From NCBI RefSeq assembly GCF_040545875.1, contig NZ_JBEPMR010000001.1: 64,000 nt of DNA; one strand, 5' to 3'. A program made the position numbers and the translations under genes. Below, in pieces: positions 8,641 to 17,109 of the stretch (the stretch's first letter is position 1; every line of letters begins with the position of its first letter). The notes beneath the pieces were generated by a model that saw nothing but the letters and a program-made list of their open reading frames with translations, had not been told where the DNA came from and ran no database searches. This stretch comes from Faecalicatena_A orotica. Lineage in GTDB: Bacteria > Bacillota > Clostridia > Lachnospirales > Lachnospiraceae.

Positions 8641-9180
8641 TTACAGGGTTTTCAGGAATGCCTGCATCAGGATCGGGTTTACATAGGCCTCAAGGATGAT
8701 GCCCATAACCATTGCCAGCCCGATAAAGATGCTCTTTTGTGCATTCCACTTATTCTGCGGGTATGTATAGCTGTACCAGATAACTACCATATACGCAGGT
8801 ATATACAGAAGAAACTGGGGCAGGATACCAACAATACAAAGGATGCTGCCCTTTATCCCCATCCCGAGGACCCCCATAGATAACAGCATCCCGCTTGAAA
8901 AGCCCGTCCATACAATAAATGCTATGGAAGCCGGTTTTCTTATTTTCGTGAACGCCAGGCCCAGTAATACGAAAAAGGGGGCTGCACGGACCCGGACCAG
9001 ATACCAGATGTATTCCTGTGCCGCAATTTTTGCGGTCTGGTACTGGTTCAGAAAGTAATCACTGAAGATTCCGGGTTCGGCGGTATATTTCTTCATGATT
9101 AAGTTTACATATAAAATTCCAAATAAAAATCCCGGCATAAAGAAAGCAAACAGCTGCTTCCTCGTATGAAGTATCTTCAC
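8641..9180 (-). CDS. spoIIM: Stage II sporulation protein M (SpoIIM-like)
   Basis: A membrane protein of 179 residues with an N-terminal segment and four more hydrophobic helices. In B. subtilis SpoIIM takes part in engulfment together with SpoIID and SpoIIP. The GILPQFLLYIPAY and ILEAYVNP segments fit the SpoIIM/DUF95 family, and Nudix-then-spoIIM order matches the nudF-spoIIM neighbourhood of Bacilli. The start is GTG at 9178-9180, with AGGAGG upstream. Overall similarity is moderate. Confidence 0.78.
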   Translation of the reverse strand: MKILHTRKQLFAFFMPGFLFGILYVNLIMKKYTAEPGIFSDYFLNQYQTAKIAAQEYIWYLVRVRAAPFFVLLGLAFTKIRKPASIAFIVWTGFSSGMLLSMGVLGMGIKGSILCIVGILPQFLLYIPAYMVVIWYSYTYPQNKWNAQKSIFIGLAMVMGIILEAYVNPILMQAFLKTL

Positions 9181-9278
9181 AGGCTCTCCTCCTATTGTTC
9201 AGATATTTCATTATATGCCGGGGTTTATGATTTATGCCTGTTCGTTTCACCGCCAGAGCATATGAAAGGGTTTCTTAC

Positions 9279-9821
9279 TTATTTCCTGACGTACTTTGCA
9301 TCGTATGCCAGAAGCGAGGAGATTGTTTTTCCATCCTCTATTTCACCGGAGAAAATCTTCTCCTTCAATTCTTCTATCGTATAAGCCTTCAGATCGATGA
9401 ATTCGTCTTCATCCAGATGCTGCTTTGACGGAATCAGGTTCCGGGCAACATAAACTTCAATCCTTTCATTACAGAATGCGACTGTTGTGCGAAGGGTTAT
9501 CAGCCATTCCAGATCCTCACTCCGGTAGCCAGTCTCTTCTTCCAGTTCACGGCCTGCACATAAGATGCCGGGTTCGTCCTCCGCATCGAGGGCACCTGCC
9601 GGAATCTCCAGTGTATAGCGGTCCAGTGCATTCCTGTACTGTCTCACCATCAATATCTTTCCATCGTCCGTAACCGGCACTACCGCGGCAGCACCTTTGT
9701 GCCTGATGAAATCCCACACTACGGTATGGTCACCGTCAATCTCCATCGTATCCTGGTAAAAATCGATAATCTTCCCTTTAAACTTCAGTTCCCGGTTAAT
9801 TCTTTTAATCTGTCCGCTCAT
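9279..9821 (-). CDS. nudF: Nudix hydrolase, ADP-ribose pyrophosphatase type
   Basis: Hydrolyses ADP-ribose-like nucleoside diphosphates. The 180-residue protein has the Nudix box at about residues 76-100: PAG..., a glutamate seven residues before RELEEETGY. The gap between the first glycine and that glutamate is one residue longer than the classical GX5E spacing; the catalytic REXXEE core is intact. An AAGGAG site precedes the ATG. It lies 20 bases after the aminotransferase gene and upstream of spoIIM, so the three are probably cotranscribed. Confidence 0.9.
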   Translation of the reverse strand: MSGQIKRINRELKFKGKIIDFYQDTMEIDGDHTVVWDFIRHKGAAAVVPVTDDGKILMVRQYRNALDRYTLEIPAGALDAEDEPGILCAGRELEEETGYRSEDLEWLITLRTTVAFCNERIEVYVARNLIPSKQHLDEDEFIDLKAYTIEELKEKIFSGEIEDGKTISSLLAYDAKYVRK

Positions 9822-9841
9822 ATCTGCTCCTTTTCGTTTCC

Positions 9842-11038
9842 CTACAGAGAGGAAACAAATTTTTCTATTCTGTCGAGACCTTTATCAATCGCCTCTAAAG
9901 AAATAGCATATGACAAACGGATAAAATTGTCAAATCCGAAATCTGCACATGGCACGACAGCTACCTTGTAATCTTCAAGCAGGATCTCTGCCACTCTTGC
10001 CGTTGTCCCGATCTTCTGCCCTTTATAGGATTTTTCCAGTACATCCGTGAAATCGATAAACACATAGAAAGCTCCTTCCGGCTCCAGCAGATTAAGAAGC
10101 GGCATCCCGGAAATCCTTTCATACATGTGCTTTCTTCTTTTATCGAATTCCACCTTCATAGACTCTAACGCTGACTGGTCTCCTGAGAGTGCCTCGAAAG
10201 CAGCCTTCTGTGCAATCGAGTTCGGATTGGATGTCTGGTGGCTCTGTACACTTCCCATCAGTTTAGCGATCTCCACGCTGGAACCGGTATAACCGATTCT
10301 CCATCCTGTCATTGCATAGCTTTTTGAAACACCGCTGCAGGTGATTGTTCTTTTATAAATCTCATCCCCAAGTGAGGCGATACTCACATGCTTCTTCTCT
10401 CCGTAGATCAGATATTCATACATCTCATCAGCTACAACGTAGAAATCCTTTTCCACTGCAACTTCAGCAATTGCACGAAGCTCTTCCTCGGAATAAACCA
10501 TTCCCGTCGGGTTAGACGGTGTATTCAGAATCAGCGCCTTTGTATTCTCTGACACCGCATTGCGGATCTGCTGTGCCGTTACTTTATAGCCGTTTTCCTT
10601 TGATCCGTAGACATACACCGGTATTCCGTCGCTGAGTTTTACGATCTCAGGATAGGTCAGCCAGTATGGTGCAGGTATGATGACTTCGTCTCCCGGATTT
10701 AAGATTGCCTCGAAAATATTTGTGAGAGAATGTTTTCCGCCGTTACTGATTACAATCTGGTTTGGCTCGTAATACAGGCCGTTAAAGCTCTCAAACTTTT
10801 CACAGACTGCTTTCTTCAATTCTGCCGTTCCTGAGGCTGGCGTATATTTTGTAAATCCTTCTTTAATCGCTTTAATTGCCGCTTCATTGATATTATCCGG
10901 TGTATTAAAATCCGGTTCCCCGGCGCCGAACCCTACAACGTCGATTCCTTCTGCCTTCATTGCCTTTGCCTTCGCTGTAATTGCCAGCGTTGATGACGGT
11001 TTTACCCCCGCCGCTTTTCGTGATAATGTTAATCCCAT
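9842..11038 (-). CDS. aspB: PLP-dependent class I aminotransferase, aspartate aminotransferase type
   Basis: Transaminates aspartate or a related amino acid with 2-oxoglutarate. The 398-residue fold-type I protein has GAGEPDFNTP near the N-terminus, SNGGKHSLTNIFEAI, LNTPSNPTG, and the PLP lysine in CSGVSKSYAMTGWRIGY. I chose the ATG at 11036-11038 because GGAGG lies 8 bases before it; the upstream in-frame GTG would place that site inside the coding region. A consensus promoter lies about 60 bases upstream. Substrate preference within the subgroup is not readable. Confidence 0.92.
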   Translation of the reverse strand: MGLTLSRKAAGVKPSSTLAITAKAKAMKAEGIDVVGFGAGEPDFNTPDNINEAAIKAIKEGFTKYTPASGTAELKKAVCEKFESFNGLYYEPNQIVISNGGKHSLTNIFEAILNPGDEVIIPAPYWLTYPEIVKLSDGIPVYVYGSKENGYKVTAQQIRNAVSENTKALILNTPSNPTGMVYSEEELRAIAEVAVEKDFYVVADEMYEYLIYGEKKHVSIASLGDEIYKRTITCSGVSKSYAMTGWRIGYTGSSVEIAKLMGSVQSHQTSNPNSIAQKAAFEALSGDQSALESMKVEFDKRRKHMYERISGMPLLNLLEPEGAFYVFIDFTDVLEKSYKGQKIGTTARVAEILLEDYKVAVVPCADFGFDNFIRLSYAISLEAIDKGLDRIEKFVSSL

Positions 11039-11100
11039 TTTTCCATCCTCCACTTCATACCAGTATTCGTTTCATTATATAGTATGCGTTCTGATTTAAT

Positions 11101-11129
11101 ATTATAGTATACGTTTCCATATATTGCAA
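11101..11129 (-). promoter_or_regulatory. Predicted promoter of the aspB-nudF-spoIIM unit
   Basis: On minus, TTGCAA (11124-11129), 17 bases, TATAAT (11101-11106). The rest of the 11039-11397 spacer is AT-rich; apart from the rny terminator at its far end I see nothing else in it. Confidence 0.7.
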
Positions 11130-11340
11130 GTTCTATTTTTATTTTATTCTTATTTACTGGATAATCACACTTTTTAAGCAGTATTATATGTTTTTCTGCA
11201 ATTTACATTTTCGTTTCCTGCATTTGTATTCCCACACTTCAAAACTATTCCTTTTCCCATTCGAAATTTTCTATTGAGGATACCTGAACGAACCTCTCTG
11301 GAGCATGTTTAATAATTGCTTATGCATATTTAAGGACAAA

Positions 11341-11370
11341 AGAAAAAGCCCCCGTCATATGACAAGGGCT
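11341..11370 (-). terminator. Terminator after rny
   Basis: On minus, AGCCCTTGTCA and TGACGGGGGCT pair over 11 bp with two G-T wobbles and a two-base loop, followed by TTTTCTTTT. It starts 27 bases after the rny stop. Confidence 0.8.
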
Positions 11371-11397
11371 GTAATTTCAATTCCTATCTGATATGGA

Positions 11398-12951
11398 TTA
11401 TTTCGCATAATCTGTAACTCGTGATTCACGGATTACATTTACTTTAATCTGGCCTGGATATTCCAATTCAAATTCAATCTGCTTTGCAATCTCTCTGGCC
11501 ATAAGTACCATGTCATCATCAGATACTTGTTCCGGAACTACCATAACTCGAATCTCTCTACCTGCCTGAATAGCAAAAGACTTCTCAACACCTTTAAACT
11601 GGTTTGATATTTCTTCTAATTGTTTCAATCTGTTTGTGTATGTTTCTATTGTTTCTCTTCTTGCACCTGGTCTTGCCGCAGAAATCGTATCGGCAGCCTG
11701 TACTACACATGCAATCAATGTCTGGGGCTCTACATCACCATGATGAGATTCCACTGCATTGATTACTGTCGCAGACTCTTTATACTTTCTGCAAAGGTCA
11801 GAACCAATCTGAATATGTGAACCTTCCACGTCGTGGTCAATCGACTTGCCGATATCATGCAGCAGCCCTGCACGCTTTGCCATCCTGACGTCCAGACCGA
11901 TCTCGCCGGCAAGGAGCCCGGATAACTGGGCAACTTCAATAGAGTGCTTTAATGCATTCTGACCATAACTTGTTCTGAACTTCATACGTCCCAACAGACG
12001 AATCAGTTCCGGATGAATTCCCGGCACGCCAACTTCTAACGCGGCTGCCTCTCCTTCTTCCCTGATCATTGTGTCCACTTCTTTTTGTGCCTTCTCTACC
12101 ATCTCCTCGATTCTCGCCGGATGGATACGACCATCCACAATCAATCTTTCAAGTGCAATTCTGGCAACTTCTCTTCGGATCGGGTCAAACCCGGATAATA
12201 CGACTGCTTCCGGTGTATCGTCGATAATCAGTTCGACGCCGGTCAAAGTCTCAAGAGTTCTGATATTACGTCCCTCTCGTCCGATAATTCTTCCTTTCAT
12301 TTCATCACTTGGAAGCTGCACTACAGAAATCGTAGTTTCAGCCACATGATCTGCCGCACATCTCTGGATTGCGTTGACGACATATTCCTTCGCCTTCTTA
12401 TCCGCATCTCCTTTCGCCTGTGCTTCCAGCTCTCTGACCATCTTGGCTGTGTCATGTTTCACATCTTCTTCAACAGTTTTCAACAGATATTCTTTTGCTT
12501 GTTCGGAGGTAAGTCCTGAGATTCTTTCTAGTTCCTGTACTCTCTTCTGACTGAGATCTTCTACTTTCGCTTCACGCTGCTTTAGTTGTTCTTCTTTTGC
12601 TGTAAATTTAACTTCCCGCTGTTCAATCGCCTCTGACCGTTTGTCCACGGCCTCTTCCTTACTTAGCACCCTTTTCTCATAGCGCTGTAACTCGGCTCTT
12701 CTTTCCTTTGTCTCTTTTTCCAGTTCATTCTTAGTCTTGATAGACTCTTCCTTCACCTCTAAGAGAGCTTCTTTTTTCGTTGTCTCAGCAGTCTTTACGG
12801 CATCATCAATTATCTCTCTTGCCTTTGCTTCTGCATTCCCGATCTTGGACGCTGCATTGTTCTTCAGATTGGAAACCGTCACAAAGTGAGTAATAATACC
12901 AACTATCAACGCGAGGGCTACGGCAATAACAATACTAATCATTGTTGGCAC
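11398..12951 (-). CDS. rny: Ribonuclease Y
   Basis: Membrane-anchored endoribonuclease that starts decay of many mRNAs in Firmicutes. The 517-residue protein has an N-terminal membrane helix (residues about 5-25), a long charged coiled coil (about 30-190), a KH domain with GRIIGREGRNIRTLE, and an HD domain with LLHDIGKSIDHD. The start is GTG at 12949-12951 behind AGGAGG; the next in-frame ATG is three codons later. The site AGGAG can pair with CTCCT three bases downstream, which could weaken initiation. It lies downstream of recA and recX. Confidence 0.97.
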   Translation of the reverse strand: MPTMISIVIAVALALIVGIITHFVTVSNLKNNAASKIGNAEAKAREIIDDAVKTAETTKKEALLEVKEESIKTKNELEKETKERRAELQRYEKRVLSKEEAVDKRSEAIEQREVKFTAKEEQLKQREAKVEDLSQKRVQELERISGLTSEQAKEYLLKTVEEDVKHDTAKMVRELEAQAKGDADKKAKEYVVNAIQRCAADHVAETTISVVQLPSDEMKGRIIGREGRNIRTLETLTGVELIIDDTPEAVVLSGFDPIRREVARIALERLIVDGRIHPARIEEMVEKAQKEVDTMIREEGEAAALEVGVPGIHPELIRLLGRMKFRTSYGQNALKHSIEVAQLSGLLAGEIGLDVRMAKRAGLLHDIGKSIDHDVEGSHIQIGSDLCRKYKESATVINAVESHHGDVEPQTLIACVVQAADTISAARPGARRETIETYTNRLKQLEEISNQFKGVEKSFAIQAGREIRVMVVPEQVSDDDMVLMAREIAKQIEFELEYPGQIKVNVIRESRVTDYAK

Positions 12952-13033
12952 AGGAGCACCTCCTTATTTAATTTTCATTGTACATATTGCTCTAAATACA
13001 ACAGTTAAATTTTATACTGTTTTCACAACTATG

Positions 13034-13648
13034 TCAAGCATTCTCATTATAATTTTGTATCACTTGACGGATGTCGTCATAACGGAAGCCTTTTCGCGAT
13101 AAATATCCATAAATTTTATGTAATTCTTCCTCCGTGGCATGAGCCGGATCGACCCTTTTTTTACGGAATATCTGGAGGATTGCATCCCGCTCAGAGTCTG
13201 GGCCGGAGCACTCTTCGAAGGCAAGGTCAATCTGACCGGACGATACTCCTTTGCTTAACAGCTGGGCGTAAATCTCCCTTCTGCTCTTTGTCTGCTGCCT
13301 GCTTTCAATGAACCGCTTTGCATATCGATAATCATCTATGTAACCAAAAGTCTTCACATATTTGAGTGCTGCCTCTATCGCCTCTTCGGGATACAGCCCC
13401 TGCCTCAGTTTTTCTAAAAGTCCCGCCTCGGTCCTGTCCATGTCTTCCAGAAGGTGCATGGCCCTGAGCTTCGCACGCTTCAGTACCACCTCGTCCATCA
13501 CCCGCCGGCGCACTTCATCGTCAATTTGTTCCCCTTCCCGGATGCCGTAACGTGAGAGTTCGCCTTTGTATAATACAAAGGCGAACTCCTCATCCAGGAA
13601 TACTTTATACTTTGTCTTCGTTACAGGTTCCAGCTTTGTAACTGTCAT
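13034..13648 (-). CDS. recX: Regulatory protein RecX
   Basis: Modulates RecA filament growth. At 204 residues it is a normal Gram-positive RecX, made of three-helix repeats with conserved aromatic and arginine positions (LRQGLYPEEAIEAAL, FGYIDDYRYAKRFIE, RKGFRYDDIR). It sits 54 bases after recA on the same strand and should share the SOS-controlled recA transcript. Confidence 0.94.
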   Translation of the reverse strand: MTVTKLEPVTKTKYKVFLDEEFAFVLYKGELSRYGIREGEQIDDEVRRRVMDEVVLKRAKLRAMHLLEDMDRTEAGLLEKLRQGLYPEEAIEAALKYVKTFGYIDDYRYAKRFIESRQQTKSRREIYAQLLSKGVSSGQIDLAFEECSGPDSERDAILQIFRKKRVDPAHATEEELHKIYGYLSRKGFRYDDIRQVIQNYNENA

Positions 13649-13702
13649 AGTAAGTGCACACTCCTGTTCCTCTATTCTTATCTTTTATCTCGAAGACTTC
13701 TT

Positions 13703-14845
13703 CTACTCTGTCTTAGCCGCTTCAGCAGCAGGAGCAGTCTTATCTGCCGCCTTTGCCTTCCCCGCAGCCTCTGCTTTTGCCGGCTCTTTTACTTTCTTTG
13801 TCAGCTTAAGTTCGTCTGCTTCATCCGCTTCGCTGTCTTCTCCGTTGAGCTTATAATAAGAACGCACCTGATGGTCCAGTTCTTCCATCAGCTCTGGATG
13901 CTCCGAAAGATATGCTTTGGCATTCTCGCGTCCCTGTCCGATCTTTTCTCCTTTGTATGCATACCATGCACCACTCTTATTGATCACGTCTATACCGGCC
14001 GCCAGATCCAGCAAATCCCCTTCTCTGGAAATACCTTTCCCGAACATGATATCGAATTCAGCTTCCTTGAACGGAGGCGCAATCTTGTTCTTTACAATCT
14101 TAATACGTGTCCGGTTACCGACCATTTCCCCGCTCTGCTTCAGAGTCTCAATTCTTCTGACGTCCATTCTGACAGATGCATAGAACTTCAGCGCACGCCC
14201 TCCTGTCGTGGTCTCCGGATTACCGAACATAACACCAACCTTCTCACGCAGCTGGTTGATAAAGATAACGACACAGTTAGACTTGCTGATAACCGGTGTC
14301 AGCTTCCTCAATGCCTGGGACATCAGCCTTGCCTGAAGGCCCACATGGCTGTCTCCCATATCCCCTTCAATCTCCTGTCTCGGAACCAGGGCTGCTACAG
14401 AGTCGATAACAATAATATCGATCGCACCCGAACGCACCATCGTCTCTGTAATCTCAAGTGCCTGGTCACCACTGTCCGGCTGTGAGATATACAATTCATC
14501 AATATCAACCCCGATGCTCTTCGCATATACAGGGTCCAGAGCATGCTCGGCATCGACAAACCCTGCAATCCCGCCCCTCTTCTGGACCTCTGCGATCATA
14601 TGTAAGGCAACCGTCGTCTTACCACTGGACTCAGGCCCGTAAACCTCAATTACACGTCCCTTCGGGACACCGCCAAGTCCCAGCGCCAGATCCAGGCTCA
14701 GACAGCCGGTCGGTACAGTCTCCACAGCCACATGCGCTCCCGGTTCCCCGAGCTTCATAACCGTTCCTTTTCCAAAATCCTTCTCTAACTTTGCAATCGC
14801 CGCTTCCAACGCTTTCTTCTTATCTTCATTACCATTATTCGCCAT
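13703..14845 (-). CDS. recA: Recombinase RecA
   Basis: DNA strand-exchange protein and SOS coprotease. The 380-residue protein has the Walker A GPESSGKTT, the ATP-binding IVIDSVAALVP, and the L2-region GNPETTTGGRALKFYAS. The C-terminal tail of about 45 residues is rich in alanine, lysine and glutamate (KAEAAGKAKAADKTAPAAEA) and is low in complexity compared with the core. The promoter region has a perfect SOS box, and recX follows. Confidence 0.99.
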   Translation of the reverse strand: MANNGNEDKKKALEAAIAKLEKDFGKGTVMKLGEPGAHVAVETVPTGCLSLDLALGLGGVPKGRVIEVYGPESSGKTTVALHMIAEVQKRGGIAGFVDAEHALDPVYAKSIGVDIDELYISQPDSGDQALEITETMVRSGAIDIIVIDSVAALVPRQEIEGDMGDSHVGLQARLMSQALRKLTPVISKSNCVVIFINQLREKVGVMFGNPETTTGGRALKFYASVRMDVRRIETLKQSGEMVGNRTRIKIVKNKIAPPFKEAEFDIMFGKGISREGDLLDLAAGIDVINKSGAWYAYKGEKIGQGRENAKAYLSEHPELMEELDHQVRSYYKLNGEDSEADEADELKLTKKVKEPAKAEAAGKAKAADKTAPAAEAAKTE

Positions 14846-14872
14846 AGTCTTAAACTTCTCCTTCTCGTCTCT

Positions 14873-14886
14873 CGAACAATTGTTCG
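14873..14886 (-). promoter_or_regulatory. LexA (SOS) box of recA
   Basis: CGAAC-AATT-GTTCG, a perfect match to the Gram-positive SOS consensus CGAACN4GTTCG, 28 bases upstream of the recA start codon. Confidence 0.93.
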
Positions 14887-14899
14887 CTTTTCTATTAAT

Positions 14900-14933
14900 A
14901 TACTATTATACTTGTTGTCAATTGTCAACAACA
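14900..14933 (-). promoter_or_regulatory. Probable recA promoter region
   Basis: On minus, TATAAT lies at 14905-14910. Two overlapping TTGACA hexamers lie upstream (14916-14921 and 14923-14928); the second is 17 bases from TAGTAT (14900-14905). I cannot decide which -35/-10 pair is used. Upstream of it, 14934-15298 has no gene or motif I recognise. Confidence 0.5.
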
Positions 14934-15298
14934 ATTTTATAAATTTATTATACAACATTACATGTCCAATAATCAGGACTTATCTCTATTTTTAGTTATT
15001 ACCAGAAATAATTTTAAAACAAATCATTCATCCCCGGCCATCGGCCAAACACAAAAATCAAACTTATAAAGACACTCCACCCATAGGCATCACATCCATT
15101 CCATATCCATATTAATCAACTTGAATTCCCTCGGCGATACGCCTGAACCATCAGAAAACCAGAATTTCTTTGAATTGCTTTGTTGATGAAGGTAGTATAA
15201 CATATAAGCACGCTATTTTCCAGAGAAATATTTTTTAATTACTGATTACTATGTACACCTAAAAAGTATGGCATATATCCTCCGGCGGATGCACCCAA

Positions 15299-15406
15299 CG
15301 TCAATTGAAACCGGCCGCGGGGATGCGGGGGTTCCTTATGCGGGGGGCAAGTGCTGAAAGTGCGCATAAGGAACCCCCGCATCCCCGCGGCCGGTTTTAA
15401 TTGACG
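15299..15406. repeat. GC-rich inverted repeat with 44-bp arms
   Basis: Arms 15299-15342 and 15363-15406 are reverse complements with a single C/T difference (a G-U pair in RNA) around a 20-base loop. They contain the CCGGCCGCGGGGATGCGGGG core and are far richer in GC than the flanks. It starts 10 bases after the stop of the preceding minus-strand gene and would form an exceptionally strong RNA hairpin at the end of the eight-gene unit. No T-tract follows and no target duplication is visible. Confidence 0.9.
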
Positions 15407-15416
15407 CGCCCGCCCT

Positions 15417-16082
15417 CTAAACTTTTTCTACAACTTCACCTTGTTTTTTGTAGATGCTCCCTGACGGGACATATCCTCTGACTGAGGACAGTGGGTAGAT
15501 GTTTGTATGGCTGCCTACTACGGTTCCGGGGTTTAAGACACTTCCACACCCTACTTCCACTTCGTCGCCGAGCATGGCACCGAATTTCTTCATTCCTGTT
15601 TCGATCTTTCCTTCCGGAGTCTTTACAACGACAAGCTTTTTGTCGGATTTCACATTGGAGGTGATGGAACCCGCACCCATATGGGACTTGTAGCCGAGAA
15701 TGGAATCTCCTACGTAGTTGTAATGTGGAACCTGAACTTTATTAAACAGGATTACATTTTTCAGTTCTGTAGAGTTTCCGACGACTGCACCTTCCCCGAC
15801 AATCGCGTTACCCCTGATAAATGCACAGTGTCTTACCTCTGCATCCTTTCCAATGATGGCAGGACCATTGATAAATGCGGTAGGTGCAACCTTTGCTGTT
15901 TTGGCGATCCATACATTTTCACCGCGTTTTTCGTACTCTTCTTTGCTTAAAGAGGCACCGAGTTCCAGAATGAAACTGCTGATCTTTGGGAGTACCTCCC
16001 AAGGATAAGTCACTCCCTCGAAAATATCTTTTGCGATTGTTTCATCAAGTGTGTAGAGTTCTTTTACTGTCAATGCTGTCAT
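15417..16082 (-). CDS. Left-handed beta-helix sugar-nucleotide or acyl transferase-like protein (UDP-GlcNAc pyrophosphorylase-related)
   Basis: The 221 residues contain a run of hexapeptide repeats (TAKVAPTAFINGPAIIGKDA and following, to about residue 200) that fold as a left-handed beta helix, as in the acetyltransferase half of GlmU. The uridylyltransferase half of GlmU is absent. Homologues in clostridia are often named UDP-N-acetylglucosamine pyrophosphorylase, but this length lacks that catalytic domain. It is the last gene of the patatin-to-beta-helix unit, 12 bases after the dehydrogenase gene. Confidence 0.72.
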   Translation of the reverse strand: MTALTVKELYTLDETIAKDIFEGVTYPWEVLPKISSFILELGASLSKEEYEKRGENVWIAKTAKVAPTAFINGPAIIGKDAEVRHCAFIRGNAIVGEGAVVGNSTELKNVILFNKVQVPHYNYVGDSILGYKSHMGAGSITSNVKSDKKLVVVKTPEGKIETGMKKFGAMLGDEVEVGCGSVLNPGTVVGSHTNIYPLSSVRGYVPSGSIYKKQGEVVEKV

Positions 16083-16094
16083 GTTCTGCTCCTC

Positions 16095-17093
16095 CTAATC
16101 GTTGTCTTCCGGTCCACAGAATTTTCTGTAACCGGTCTGAAAGTCTACTTCATTTTCTATCTTACAGCCTGTTAAAACTGCTTTCAAATTTTCTGCGGCA
16201 ATCTCTACTACTGTCTCCAGTATCTGCTGCATGTGGTAATTCCCGGACACATGCGGCGTAATCAATAGATTCGGAGCATCCCACAGGGGTGAATCTTTCG
16301 GAAGCGGCTCCTGCTCAGCCACATCAATCGCTGCGCCGCCCAATTTTCCGCTTCGCAGTGCATTTACCAGATCTTCTGTCGGGATCAGGCTCCCCCTCCC
16401 TACGTTAAGCAGGAGTGCCCCGTCCTTCATCCGGTCTATACACTCCCTGTTCAGAAGATGTTCCGTCTCGGGGGTTCCCGGAAGGGAGCATGCCACGATA
16501 TCGGCCCTGCCAAGCAGGTGATCCAGTTCATCCATCTGATGCAGTTCATCCAGATAGTCCGGCCTCTTTGCCCGGTTCCTGCGCACACCGATCACATGGC
16601 TTCCCAGCGCATGCATCTTTCTGGCAAACTGGCCGCCGATATCGCCCAGCCCGATAACCAGAGTCACAGAGTTCATGATGGAATTCACTTTCCCTTCATC
16701 CTTCCACTCATGTGATTCCATGTTCTTATAGTACCGGTCCAGTTTCTTCATCAGCATCAGTACGGCACCGAGCATATACTCCGATATAGCCAGGCCATAT
16801 GCGCCTGTTGCATTAGCAAGCTGTGCCCCTGCCGGCATGATGCCGGGCACAATATACGGTGCTGCACCCGCACTGTCCAGCTGCATAAGCTTTAAATTAC
16901 GGGCAGACTTCAAATACTCCGGCTTTACATTGCCCAGAATAAACTCTGACCGTTCAACCATCTCCTGTGTCACATCCTTCTGTGAAACATAGGTAAAATG
17001 AAATTCATCACTGCCTGCCGCTTCAGATGCCGCATGCTCCAGATATATTTTATGCTGCGGTTCTGCCGGAATTGTCACTAATATTTCTCTCAT
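16095..17093 (-). CDS. D-isomer-specific 2-hydroxyacid dehydrogenase family protein
   Basis: A 332-residue NAD(P)-dependent oxidoreductase. The Rossmann motif is VIGLGDIGGQFARK and the catalytic triad sits in NVGRGSL (Arg), EQEPLP (Glu) and TPHVSG (His). These enzymes reduce 2-keto acids to D-2-hydroxy acids; the substrate cannot be read from sequence, and no biosynthetic partner is adjacent. It lies between topB (16 bases) and the beta-helix gene (12 bases). Confidence 0.88.
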   Translation of the reverse strand: MREILVTIPAEPQHKIYLEHAASEAAGSDEFHFTYVSQKDVTQEMVERSEFILGNVKPEYLKSARNLKLMQLDSAGAAPYIVPGIMPAGAQLANATGAYGLAISEYMLGAVLMLMKKLDRYYKNMESHEWKDEGKVNSIMNSVTLVIGLGDIGGQFARKMHALGSHVIGVRRNRAKRPDYLDELHQMDELDHLLGRADIVACSLPGTPETEHLLNRECIDRMKDGALLLNVGRGSLIPTEDLVNALRSGKLGGAAIDVAEQEPLPKDSPLWDAPNLLITPHVSGNYHMQQILETVVEIAAENLKAVLTGCKIENEVDFQTGYRKFCGPEDND

Positions 17094-17109
17094 GCCAAGC
17101 CCTCCCAGA

